Below are positions 7,564 to 14,389 of a stretch of 18,604 bases of DNA, piece after piece. The position numbers were made by a program, and so were the translations under genes. The stretch comes from Actinobacteria bacterium UBA912. GTDB lineage: Bacteria; Actinomycetota; Coriobacteriia; Anaerosomatales; UBA912. The notes beneath the pieces are model-generated. The model ran no database searches. It worked only from the letters and a program-made list of their open reading frames with translations, and was not told the DNA's origin. The DNA is taken from the NCBI GenBank assembly GCA_002293965.1, contig DBEG01000025.1, positions 1 to 18,604 of the forward strand, in the 5' to 3' direction. Every line of letters starts with the position of its first letter. Positions within the stretch are counted from its first letter, which is position 1.

Positions 7564-8096
7564 AGCCACGCGTAGCAAGTGTATGGCTTAGCGGTTGCTC
7601 AGGCTGCCACATGTCCTTCCTCGACCTCGATGAGCGTCTCATCGAGCTTGCCGACATGGCGGAACTGGTCTACTCCCCGTTCGTGGACATCAAGCACTTC
7701 CCGAGAGATGTCGACGTCGCTCTGGTCGAGGGTGCGGTCTCCAACGTCGAGAACGAGGAGATGGCGCATATCATCCGCCGGAATTCGAAGTTCGTCCTCT
7801 CATTCGGCGATTGTGCCACGACAGGCAACATCTCGGCGATGCGCAACCAGTTCTCCGCCGGCGAGATCGTGCGGCGCTCATACGTTGAGCTGGCAGACGA
7901 CGCCTCGGTTCTGCCTTTGGAGCCCACTTCCATCGCCCAGCTGATGCCGAGTGCGGTGCCTCTCCACGCCATCATCAAAGTAGACGCATTCCTTCATGGC
8001 TGTCCACCATCGCCCGACCAGATCTGGTTCGCGCTGAGCGAACTGATGGCTGGAAGGATACCCGACCTACCCACCGCGTATTTGAAGTATGGCTAA
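7560..8096 (+). CDS. hoxY: [NiFe] hydrogenase small subunit HoxY
   Basis: A 178-residue small subunit holding the [4Fe-4S] cluster next to the NiFe site. The four ligands are C13 and C16 (in LSGCSGCHMSF), C85 (SFGDCATTGN) and C148 (LHGCPPSPD), the usual pattern of cytoplasmic group 3 enzymes, which have one cluster and no Tat signal. No export signal is seen at the N-terminus, so the enzyme is cytoplasmic. The ATG at 7560 overlaps the hoxU stop in ATGA. HoxH follows after 24 bases. Among group 3 enzymes the HoxEFU partners indicate the 3d (NAD-coupled, bidirectional) class. Confidence 0.92.
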   Translation: MKPRVASVWLSGCSGCHMSFLDLDERLIELADMAELVYSPFVDIKHFPRDVDVALVEGAVSNVENEEMAHIIRRNSKFVLSFGDCATTGNISAMRNQFSAGEIVRRSYVELADDASVLPLEPTSIAQLMPSAVPLHAIIKVDAFLHGCPPSPDQIWFALSELMAGRIPDLPTAYLKYG

Positions 8097-8120
8097 GCCG
8101 GGCTGCGATCAAGGATGAAC

Positions 8121-9554
8121 ATGGAACCTCAGAGAACCATCACAATCGAACCCGTGACCCGCATCGAAGGTCACGCGAAGATCACCATCCATCTGGACGC
8201 CGATGGACAGGTGAACGATGCCCGTTTCCACGTGACTGAGTTTCGCGGATTCGAGAAGTTCTGCGAGGGAAGGTTGCTGTGGGAGATGCCCGGCATCACA
8301 TCGCGCATCTGCGGCATCTGTCCCGCGAGCCATCTGATCGCCTCGGCGAAGGCGGGCGACGCCATACTCGCGATCGGGATCCCTGAAACTGCCGAGAAAC
8401 TGCGTCGGCTACTGACCTTGGCGCAATGGACTCAGTCGCATGCGCTGAGTTTCTTCCACCTGTCTTCGCCCGACCTCCTGTTGGGATTCGATGCAGACCC
8501 TGCGACTCGCAACGTGTTCGGCCTGATGGCGGAGCACAAGGATGTAATCCGACGGGGTATCCGGCTGCGGAAGTTCGGGCAGGAGATCATCGAGACGCTC
8601 GGTGGTCGCCGCATACACACGCCGTGGGCGGTGCCGGGAGGAGTCCGGGAGTCGCTTGGGGCAGGGGACCGGGATCGTTTGCTGGCTTGGATTCCCGAAG
8701 CCATGGAGACCACCACCATAGCGCTTGGGATCCTCGAGGGCGTCCATGCGAAGTTCGCGCACGAGATCCCTAACTTCGGCAGTACGCCGTCGCTGTCCGT
8801 CGGCCTTGTGAGCGAGGATGGGGGGCTCGAGTACTACAGCGGGAGCCTTCGCATGCGTGACAGCAACGGCAACACCATCGCGGACCAACTCGATCCCACC
8901 GACTACAGCGAGTACCTGGGTGAGCGCTCGACAGAGTGGTCGTACCTGAAGTTCCCGTACTACAAGCCGTTGGGCCATGATGGGGGCACGTATCGCGTGG
9001 GTCCGCTTGCTCGGCTGAGCGTCTGCGATTACATCGAGACCCCTCTGGCCGAAGCGGAGCGCCAGAAGCTCCGTGCCCTATCTGCGGATTGGGACGTGAT
9101 GGGCAATCCGTTCTACTACCACTACGCACGCCTGATCGAGATCCTGTTCGCAATCGAGAAGATCGAGATGCTGCTCAGCGATTCCGACATCCTGGGCGAG
9201 GACATCCGTTCGAAAGCGATGATCAACCGACAGCAAGGCGTCGGCGTGTGTGAGGCACCCCGAGGTCCGCTCTTCCACCACTATCACGTGGATGAGGACG
9301 GAGTCATCCAGCAGGTGAACATGCTGATTGCCACAGCGCAGAACAACCAGGCGATGAACGCCACCGTTCGGCAGCTCGCTTCGCACTATGTCCACGGCGG
9401 ATCGATCACCGAGGGAGCTCTCAACCGGATCGAGGCGGGCATCCGCTGCTACGACCCCTGTCTCTCCTGCTCGACACACGCGATCGGAAAGATGCCGCTA
9501 CAGGTGCAGTTGATCGACTCGGCAGGTAGAGTCCTGGGTGAGCGGAGTCGCTGA
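8121..9554 (+). CDS. hoxH: [NiFe] hydrogenase large subunit HoxH
   Basis: The catalytic subunit (477 aa) that oxidises or makes H2 at a NiFe(CN)2CO centre. The N-terminal L1 motif RICGICPASH gives C64, C67 and H71. The C-terminal L2 motif DPCLSCSTH gives C447, C450 and H453. Twenty-four residues follow H453 (starting AIGKMPL) and are expected to be removed by the maturation protease encoded next. PVTRIEGH near the N-terminus and TPWAVPGGV in the middle are also family hallmarks. I prefer the ATG at 8121 to that at 8115, since the only ribosome binding site (AAGGA, 8111-8115) directly touches or overlaps the latter. All metal ligands are intact, so the enzyme should be active once the Hyp assembly factors act, none of which is in this window. 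Confidence 0.93.
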   Translation: MEPQRTITIEPVTRIEGHAKITIHLDADGQVNDARFHVTEFRGFEKFCEGRLLWEMPGITSRICGICPASHLIASAKAGDAILAIGIPETAEKLRRLLTLAQWTQSHALSFFHLSSPDLLLGFDADPATRNVFGLMAEHKDVIRRGIRLRKFGQEIIETLGGRRIHTPWAVPGGVRESLGAGDRDRLLAWIPEAMETTTIALGILEGVHAKFAHEIPNFGSTPSLSVGLVSEDGGLEYYSGSLRMRDSNGNTIADQLDPTDYSEYLGERSTEWSYLKFPYYKPLGHDGGTYRVGPLARLSVCDYIETPLAEAERQKLRALSADWDVMGNPFYYHYARLIEILFAIEKIEMLLSDSDILGEDIRSKAMINRQQGVGVCEAPRGPLFHHYHVDEDGVIQQVNMLIATAQNNQAMNATVRQLASHYVHGGSITEGALNRIEAGIRCYDPCLSCSTHAIGKMPLQVQLIDSAGRVLGERSR

Positions 9555-9555
9555 A

Positions 9556-10065
9556 GTGGCCCGGACGCTCGTGATCGGTTTCGGCAATGACATGCGGCGC
9601 GATGACGGAGCCGGGCGCATAGCTGCCGAGAAGATCGCGGCGACCTACGATGACGTCGACCTACTGAGCCTCGCTCAGCTCACGCCCGAGACCGCCGAAG
9701 TCATCGGCGACTACGAGGTTGTGTTCTTCCTCGATGCGAGCGTGAATGCCAAGCGCGTCGAGGTCAGCGAAGTGCTGCCTCGGAGCGGGTGCAGGAGCGG
9801 TAGCGGGCGACCGATGTCACACACCCTCTCGCCCCAGCAGGTGCTCGACCTTGCTGTCGAGCTCTACGGCACGTGCCCGCCCCGGGTCCTGCTAGTGGAG
9901 TTCCCCGTCAGCGACCTGGAGTTCGGCTGCGAGCTGTCGCCATCTACCCGAAAGATGATCGATGAGTTCGTGGAGTCCTTCTCGGCGGTTCGCCCGCGTG
10001 AGGGTGGCCCGGCCGAGGTCCAGGCCCAGGCAGCTTCGGTCAGCCCCTCGCCAGGGCGGCCCTGA
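9556..10065 (+). CDS. hoxW: Hydrogenase maturation endopeptidase HoxW
   Basis: A HybD/HyaD-family nickel-dependent protease of 169 residues that removes the C-terminal peptide of HoxH after nickel insertion. It shows the family signature GFGNDMRRDDGAG (8-20). The probable Ni-contact residues are an acid of this motif (D16/D17), D60 (FFLDAS) and H89 (MSHTLSPQQ). The GTG at 9556 lies one base after the hoxH stop region with CGGAG eight bases upstream; a GTG at 9538, overlapping hoxH by 17 bases, would add six residues. The C-terminal 25 residues are low-complexity (Pro/Ala/Gln-rich) and are not part of the fold. Its last 26 bases overlap the 3' end of ddl on the other strand. Confidence 0.9.
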   Translation: MARTLVIGFGNDMRRDDGAGRIAAEKIAATYDDVDLLSLAQLTPETAEVIGDYEVVFFLDASVNAKRVEVSEVLPRSGCRSGSGRPMSHTLSPQQVLDLAVELYGTCPPRVLLVEFPVSDLEFGCELSPSTRKMIDEFVESFSAVRPREGGPAEVQAQAASVSPSPGRP

Positions 10066-10990
10066 CGAGCCTGTCGGTCACGTCCGTGAGCGACATCCCG
10101 TCGGCTGCTGCGGCCATGGGCAGCAGCGAGAGCTCGGTCATCCCGGGCGAGGTGTTGCACTCCAGCACCCACGGGGTGCCGTCCGCATCGACGACCATGT
10201 CCACCCGCGACACGTCCCTGCACTCGAGCAGCGTGTGTACGCTAGCCGCGATCCGCGTGACCTCGCGCATCACCGAAGCGTCCAGGCGCGCTGGCGCGAA
10301 GTAGTCGGTCTGGCCAGCGGTGTACATCGCGCCGAAGTCGAAGATCCCGCCCTTGGCGACGATCTCGACCGGCGGCAGAACGCGCGGGCCGTCCTCGGCA
10401 TCGAAGACTGAGACCGCGAGCACGCACCCGTCGACCCACTTCTCGATCATCGCGGAGTCGTCGTAGCCCAGCGCGGCGAGCAGCGCCTCGGCGAGCTCCT
10501 CGGCGGATTCGACGCGCGCCAATCCCAGGCCCGATCCCTGCCGAGAAGGCTTCACCGCGAGCGGGAAGGCCCCCACGCGCTCGGGCACGAGGTCGAGTGC
10601 CGAAGCGGCTCCCATCTGCTTGAACGCGTCGGCGGTCAGTGTCACCCACGGGGGCGTCGGGATCTCCTCGGCGGCGAAAAGTCGCTTGGCCAGCGGCTTG
10701 TCCCACGCCAGTGCGCTCGACATCACGCCCGGACCCGTATACGGAATGCCGAGGAACTCGAGCAGCTCCTGGATCGCGCCGTCCTCGCCGAACTTGCCGT
10801 GCAACGCGATGTAGGCGGCATCCGGGCGCTCGGAGCGCAGCGTCTGCACCAGCGCGGGGGTCAGGTCGAGTGGGACGACCTTGTAGCCTAAGTCGGAAAG
10901 CGCCGAGCATACCCGCTCGCCGCTCATGAGCGAGATCTCGCGCTCCAGGGAGCGCCCACCCATCAGGACCGCTATCTTCTCGCCGCTCAC
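10040..10990 (-). CDS. ddl: D-alanine--D-alanine ligase family protein
   Basis: A 316-residue ATP-grasp ligase that normally joins two D-alanines for peptidoglycan. Family motifs are GGRSLEREISLMSG (11-24, catalytic E16), HGKFGEDG (64-71), the ATP-lid segment KPSRQGSGLGL (147-157) and NTSPGMTELSLLP (279-291), which holds Mg ligands. The omega loop reads IFDFGAMYTAG (216-226): the tyrosine that favours D-Ala in the second site is present (Y223), but the usual Tyr-Glu-Ala-Lys-Tyr sequence is altered, with Met in place of Lys and Gly in place of Glu. The GTG start at 10990 has AAGGAGGAGGT upstream and overlaps the aminotransferase stop (GTGA). It is probably a true Ddl, but a related dipeptide or depsipeptide ligase cannot be excluded. 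Confidence 0.85.
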   Translation of the reverse strand: MSGEKIAVLMGGRSLEREISLMSGERVCSALSDLGYKVVPLDLTPALVQTLRSERPDAAYIALHGKFGEDGAIQELLEFLGIPYTGPGVMSSALAWDKPLAKRLFAAEEIPTPPWVTLTADAFKQMGAASALDLVPERVGAFPLAVKPSRQGSGLGLARVESAEELAEALLAALGYDDSAMIEKWVDGCVLAVSVFDAEDGPRVLPPVEIVAKGGIFDFGAMYTAGQTDYFAPARLDASVMREVTRIAASVHTLLECRDVSRVDMVVDADGTPWVLECNTSPGMTELSLLPMAAAADGMSLTDVTDRLVRAALARG

Positions 10991-12258
10991 ACGACCTCCT
11001 CCTTTTTGACTGACAGAGCACCGGCCGCGATGAACGCACGGTAGAGTTCGAGACGATCCTCAAGCACCTCGGCGAGGCGCCGGATGCCCTCCTCGATGCG
11101 CTCAGGTTCAGCGTAACAGAACGCAAGACGCATGCAGTTGCCTCCTCGGCGGTCCGGATAGAAGGCGTCGCCGGGCACGAAGGTCACGCCACGCTCGACC
11201 GCCTCGGCGAGCAGCACGTGCGTGTCGAGGAACTCCGGCAGCTCGACCCAGAGGAAGAAGCCTCCCTCGGGGCACGTCCAGCGCGCCTCTGGCGGGAAGT
11301 GCTGTTCGAGTGCCGCGAGCATCGCATCGCGACGCTCGGCATACGTGCGCGTCAGGCCCTGCAGGACCTTACGCCACCGCGATCCGCCGAAGTACTGCTC
11401 CGCCGTGACCTGCGCGAACGCGCTGCCGCACAGGTCTGCGGCTTGCTTGGCGATGAGCAGCTTGGCTAGCACCGGATGCGGGGCGGTGACCCAGCCCAGG
11501 CGCAGTCCGGGCGCGAATATCTTCGAGAAGGTGCCCAAGTAGATGACGTCGTCGTCGAGCGCGCGCAACGGTTTGATGTGCCCGCCCTCGAATCGCAGCC
11601 GCCCGTACGGGTCGTCCTCGATCACGGGGATGTCGTACTCGCGCGAAAGCTCGATGAGTCGCCGCCTGCGCTCGGGCGCCAGCGTGACTCCGCCAGGATT
11701 CTGGAAGTTGGGGATCGTATAGATGAACTTCGCACCGCCCCTGCCAAGCCGCTTCAGCTCAGCCTCGAGCAGGTCCATCCGCATACCGCACTCGTCCATG
11801 TCGACACAGCGGATCTCGGGCCCATACGCCGAGAAAGCCTGCAGCGCTCCGAGGTACGTCGGCCCTTCGGCGATCACCACGTCTCCCGGGTCGAGGAATA
11901 TCTTGCCGAGAAGATCGAGCGCCTGCTGAGCGCCGGCGGTGATCACGATGTCCTCGGGTCGGACCCGAACGCCGGTCTCGGCCATGAGCTCGACGATCGT
12001 CTGGCGCAGTTCGACCCGACCCTCGCTGCCGCCGTACTGCAGAGCCTGGCCACCGTGGTGCGCCACGGCCCGGAAGGCGGCGTCCGCGGCGGTGTGCGCC
12101 GGGACCCGGCTGACCTCCGGCATCCCCCCGGAGAGGCTGATCACGTCGGGTCGGCTTGCAGCTGCGAACAGATCACGCACGGCACTGCTACGCATGCCCT
12201 CCATCCGCTGAGCATAACGCCCCTGTAGCCGGTCGAACACGACTCTCGAAGAACCCAT
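10987..12258 (-). CDS. PLP-dependent aminotransferase, fold type I (class I/II)
   Basis: A 423-residue enzyme resembling 2-aminoadipate/aromatic/branched-chain aminotransferases of the LysN-Aro8 type, without the DNA-binding domain of MocR regulators. Visible motifs are SLSGGMPE (41-48), YGGSEGRVELR (75-85), TAGAQQALDL (107-116), NFQNPGG (184-190), the IEDDPYGRLRF segment (213-223) with the cofactor aspartate, and the Schiff-base lysine K246 in GTFSKIFAPGLRLGW. The ATG at 12258 is chosen because AGGAG (12267-12271) lies 8 bases upstream; longer starts fall in or beyond a terminator-like hairpin. It is translationally coupled to ddl. The amino donor or acceptor is not determined; a link to cell-wall amino acid supply is inference. 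Confidence 0.88.
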   Translation of the reverse strand: MGSSRVVFDRLQGRYAQRMEGMRSSAVRDLFAAASRPDVISLSGGMPEVSRVPAHTAADAAFRAVAHHGGQALQYGGSEGRVELRQTIVELMAETGVRVRPEDIVITAGAQQALDLLGKIFLDPGDVVIAEGPTYLGALQAFSAYGPEIRCVDMDECGMRMDLLEAELKRLGRGGAKFIYTIPNFQNPGGVTLAPERRRRLIELSREYDIPVIEDDPYGRLRFEGGHIKPLRALDDDVIYLGTFSKIFAPGLRLGWVTAPHPVLAKLLIAKQAADLCGSAFAQVTAEQYFGGSRWRKVLQGLTRTYAERRDAMLAALEQHFPPEARWTCPEGGFFLWVELPEFLDTHVLLAEAVERGVTFVPGDAFYPDRRGGNCMRLAFCYAEPERIEEGIRRLAEVLEDRLELYRAFIAAGALSVKKEEVV

Positions 12259-12266
12259 CGACATCA

Positions 12267-12271
12267 CTCCT
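12267..12271 (-). promoter_or_regulatory. Ribosome binding site of the aminotransferase gene
   Basis: AGGAG on the minus strand (within GGCAGGAG), eight bases before the ATG at 12258 and only one or two before the alternative ATG at 12264, so it fixes the start. Confidence 0.7.
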
Positions 12272-12276
12272 GCCGG

Positions 12277-12314
12277 TAAAACAAGACGACCCCTTGCGCC
12301 CATAGGGCGAGGGG
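12277..12314 (-). terminator. Intrinsic terminator or attenuator before the aminotransferase gene
   Basis: On the minus strand a 10-bp stem is formed by 12310-12314 with 12290-12294 (CCCCT/AGGGG) and 12305-12309 with 12297-12301 (CGCCC/GGGCG), with a 3-base loop and a two-base bulge. It is followed by TCGTCTTGTTTT, a U-rich tail. Only about 20 bases, occupied by the ribosome binding site, separate the tail from the aminotransferase start, leaving no room for a promoter. Transcripts of aminotransferase and ddl must therefore read through it, which fits attenuation or partial termination after the upstream gene. Confidence 0.6.
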
Positions 12315-12330
12315 CCGATCACAGTACCGC

Positions 12331-12354
12331 CACCCTTCGCTGACGCGATAGGTG
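12331..12354 (-). other. Leader hairpin upstream of the attenuator
   Basis: Two 4-bp stems (CACC/GGTG at 12331-12334 and 12351-12354; TCGC/GCGA at 12337-12340 and 12345-12348) enclose a symmetric 2x2 internal loop and a 4-base apical loop. It lies between the end of the cyanophycin-synthetase-like gene and the terminator hairpin, and may compete with or assist it. Confidence 0.4.
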
Positions 12355-12363
12355 AAACGCAGA

Positions 12364-12801
12364 TTAGCACCGGGTCCGCTCGGCGGTCAACTGCTCGATC
12401 AGGACACAGGCCTCCTCAAGTGCACATCGCACCGCCTCCACGTCTTCACAGCCGAGGAAAATCCGATACACGCCATGGCCGTCCCGTCCGAAGTCCCAAG
12501 TGGTCCGCCCGGCCATCGTCCTCGGATGCCCCTCCCGCACGAGCAGCTCCAGCGCGACATGCTCGAGCAGATGAGCGCTCTCTGTGTCGGCGAACTCACC
12601 TGCGATGCCGAGTCCCTTCGGCGATTCGCAGCGGTGTCGCACGATGTCAGGCAACCTGCCGAGAACCCTCTCGGCGATTCCTGGGAGAGCACTAGTCCGC
12701 CGAAGTGCCGGTTGGGTGAGGCGCACCACCGTCTCGGTGCCACCGGGCACTGTACGCATGCGCTCGACGATGAAGAGCGGCGCCCCGCCCGCCCGATTCA
12801 C
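12364..12801 (-). CDS. Free-standing cyanophycin synthetase N-domain-like protein
   Basis: A 145-residue protein that matches, by eye, the N-terminal domain of cyanophycin synthetase CphA1 without its ATP-grasp and Mur-ligase-like domains. Matching segments are LPGIAERVLGRLPDIVRHRC (39-58), HLLEHVALELL (77-87), an AGRTTWDFG stretch (97-105) and GVYRIFLGCEDVEA (110-123), in the same order as in CphA. H77, E80 and H81 make an HxxEH motif of the kind found in inverted zincin metallopeptidases; the CphA1 N-domain of some species is known to act as a hydrolase that makes primers from cyanophycin. The GTG at 12801 overlaps the stop of the holin-like gene (GTGA) and has AGGA ten bases upstream; an ATG at 12759 would cut into the first strand. 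Function alone is unknown: a peptidase is inferred. Confidence 0.7.
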   Translation of the reverse strand: MNRAGGAPLFIVERMRTVPGGTETVVRLTQPALRRTSALPGIAERVLGRLPDIVRHRCESPKGLGIAGEFADTESAHLLEHVALELLVREGHPRTMAGRTTWDFGRDGHGVYRIFLGCEDVEAVRCALEEACVLIEQLTAERTRC

Positions 12802-13142
12802 CGCTGCGTGTTCCTGAACCTGATCGCCAAGAAAATCGCCGACTTCACCAGAAGCACAGCGCCTAACAGAAGCAGCGCCCACGCGTATCCGATGGCCTCG
12901 CCCAACAGCATGAACACGCCAGCCATCAGAAACAGGATACCGACAACCGCCAGACACCCTGCGCTTACCGCTGCAACCAGCATCAACCCGAGCTTCTGGC
13001 TAGGTAGGACGACCTTCTCGCGGACGACGGTCTCGACCTCATGATCGAACCAGTCGACGACGGCCTCCAGCAGCTCGACCACCGCATCACTCAGTGAGCG
13101 GCCGGGGGGTCTATCGCCAGGTTCGGGACCGGATTCGGACAT
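12798..13142 (-). CDS. Small holin-like membrane protein (putative holin superfamily III/DUF1469 type)
   Basis: A 114-residue membrane protein. Residues 1-15 are polar and Pro-rich, 17-45 form an acidic amphipathic helix (SDAVVELLEAVVDWFDHEVE), and two hydrophobic helices follow at about 52-80 and 86-108, ending with a basic tail (IRFRNTQR). This plan is shared with many chromosomal actinobacterial proteins annotated as phage-holin family, which are not linked to prophages. The start ATG at 13142 has GGAGGT six bases upstream. Its stop overlaps the start of the cyanophycin-synthetase-like gene, so the two products are made together. No phage genes are nearby. Family assignment rests on topology and general resemblance only. 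Confidence 0.65.
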   Translation of the reverse strand: MSESGPEPGDRPPGRSLSDAVVELLEAVVDWFDHEVETVVREKVVLPSQKLGLMLVAAVSAGCLAVVGILFLMAGVFMLLGEAIGYAWALLLLGAVLLVKSAIFLAIRFRNTQR

Positions 13143-13214
13143 GACCGCACCTCCGTACTCAACGGGAAGAACCCACCATCACCTTCACTATCAGGATACC
13201 CCAAATCCGGCTCG

Positions 13215-13246
13215 CAAAAGCCGAAGGCGGCCCGCGCGGGACCGCC
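13215..13246 (-). terminator. Intrinsic terminator after the rlpA-like gene
   Basis: On the minus strand GGCGGTCC and GGGCCGCC (13226-13246) form an 8-bp stem with one wobble and a 5-base loop, followed by TTCGGCTTTTG (U-run at 13216-13219). It lies 26 bases after the rlpA-like stop and 70 bases before the holin-like start, separating two transcripts. Confidence 0.6.
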
Positions 13247-13272
13247 CCCGATCGACACCATCACAGAAGATG

Positions 13273-13911
13273 TTACCTGCCGAGGATCCGATACTTCACC
13301 GTCTGGGCTCCGCTGAAGCCAAGAGCTGTAGCCGTCCCAGGCCCGAGGTCGAAGACTCGGCCGGGAGTGAATGGCCCGCGATCGTTGACGACGGCAATCG
13401 CGGTGCGCCCACCGAACTTGAACTCGATGCGCGTCCCGAACGGAAGGGTCTTGTGCGCGACATTCATCATGCCCTCAGTGAGGATCGCCCCGCTAGCGGT
13501 CCTGTTGCCATAGAAGCCCGGGCCGTACCAGGAGGCCCTGGCGGACTTCCAGCCCGAGGCGCTGGCTGCAGCAGCTGCCACCGGTCGATTCCTGGGAGCG
13601 GCTGCCGCTCTTGCGGAAACTGGTCGAGGCTTCGGCTTCGCAACCGGTACTGGAGCCTTTGCCTTGGCGACAGGAGTGACGATTGAAGCCGGTCGCTCTG
13701 CGGTCAACTCTATCTTCTCGTCGGCTGGTACTTCTTCGGTCGGCGGCACCGACTGTTCGCCGATGCCAAGCGTGCCGACAGGGCGCTCCGCTGGCGAGGC
13801 CGCCGCTTGTGGCTCGGGGAATTGAAAGCCGAGCAAAGTGCCTGTGACCGAAGCGGCCAAAGCCAGTGCGGCTACGTACAATGCCATATTCTGTAACTTC
13901 TTGGAACTCAC
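13273..13911 (-). CDS. rlpA: RlpA-like double-psi beta-barrel protein
   Basis: A 212-residue exported or membrane-anchored cell-wall protein. Residues 9-30 (MALYVAALALAASVTGTLLGFQ) are a signal-anchor helix after a basic start. Residues 32-120 are a flexible Pro/Ala/Lys-rich linker suited to spanning the wall. Residues 121-212 form the RlpA domain: ARASWYGPGFYGNRTASG (125-141), AHKTLPFGT (152-160, H153) and VVNDRGPFTPGRVFDL (174-189, D177), with the residues needed in RlpA lytic transglycosylases. No SPOR domain is present. The GTG at 13911 is chosen since GGAGGT (13916-13921) is 4 bases upstream; upstream ATG and longer frames lack a binding site. Whether it cuts glycan strands or only binds them is not decided by the sequence. 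Confidence 0.85.
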   Translation of the reverse strand: MSSKKLQNMALYVAALALAASVTGTLLGFQFPEPQAAASPAERPVGTLGIGEQSVPPTEEVPADEKIELTAERPASIVTPVAKAKAPVPVAKPKPRPVSARAAAAPRNRPVAAAAASASGWKSARASWYGPGFYGNRTASGAILTEGMMNVAHKTLPFGTRIEFKFGGRTAIAVVNDRGPFTPGRVFDLGPGTATALGFSGAQTVKYRILGR

Positions 13912-13915
13912 ATAG

Positions 13916-13921
13916 ACCTCC
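13916..13921 (-). promoter_or_regulatory. Ribosome binding site deciding the rlpA-like start
   Basis: GGAGGT on the minus strand, four bases before the GTG at 13911. Confidence 0.6.
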
Positions 13922-14266
13922 GGGTCCGGGGACATTTCAGACGACGCGTCCAGGGGCCGGAAGCACAAGCGTGCCAAGGAGACAGTGGTTGGATTTAGCT
14001 GGGAGCTGCCTCGCATCCGGCGAAACGGACGGATACCCGTCGTCTCAAGCCAAAATGAAGCGAGTATGCTTTTTAGGCTACGAACCTTTTCCCTAGTATC
14101 ACGGGTGTCGCGATTGCAGACATTTACCGAGTTCGACCGGATTCACCGAAACGTCCATCACGCCGGTTCGAACGACTGCTCCGATCGTCTTTGCAGCCGA
14201 TGCGTGAAGAACGCCTTACGCACTAACAGTTGCACACTGTAACACAATCGTTACCAGTCGCCAAAT

Positions 14267-14283
14267 CCAGGCGTTTCCGCTGG
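14267..14283 (-). other. Hairpin with GAAA tetraloop
   Basis: On the minus strand CCAGCG-GAAA-CGCCTGG folds into a 6-bp stem with one bulged C and a GNRA loop. GNRA loops capping GC stems are typical of structured RNAs rather than of protein operators. Confidence 0.4.
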
Positions 14284-14389
14284 TCGTCCCGGGTCGTTCT
14301 ACCAGGAGACTGATCAGGGCGTCCGGTAAGTTGGCACCTGTTGTTAGTCCTACCCTGTCCCACGAAAACCAAGGTGACTTCCACCGTGT

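Noticed and set aside
12322..12336. T-box-like sequence (minus strand AGGGTGG followed by CGGTAC) before the terminator hairpin
   Set aside because: The bulge sequence does not match the AGGGTGGNACCGCG consensus, and only about 30 bases separate it from the preceding coding region, leaving no space for stem I with a specifier loop.
12802..12957. N-terminal extension of the CphA N-domain-like protein up to 12957
   Set aside because: It would lie inside the holin-like gene in another frame and has no family resemblance; the GTG at 12801 in a GTGA overlap explains the start better.
12798..13142. Prophage remnant suggested by the holin-like gene
   Set aside because: No endolysin, tail, integrase or other phage gene is nearby, and such two-helix proteins are common chromosomal genes in actinobacteria.
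13990..14190. c-di-AMP (ydaO-type) riboswitch before the rlpA-like gene
   Set aside because: Short pieces such as GAACC, GGTGAATC and CAGCTAAATCC occur on the minus strand, and such riboswitches often precede cell-wall genes, but the invariant GACAGCTAAC core and the pairing order are not met.
13985..14242. 85-codon frame on the plus strand in the secG-rlpA gap
   Set aside because: No ribosome binding site, irregular composition and no recognisable domain; more likely non-coding.
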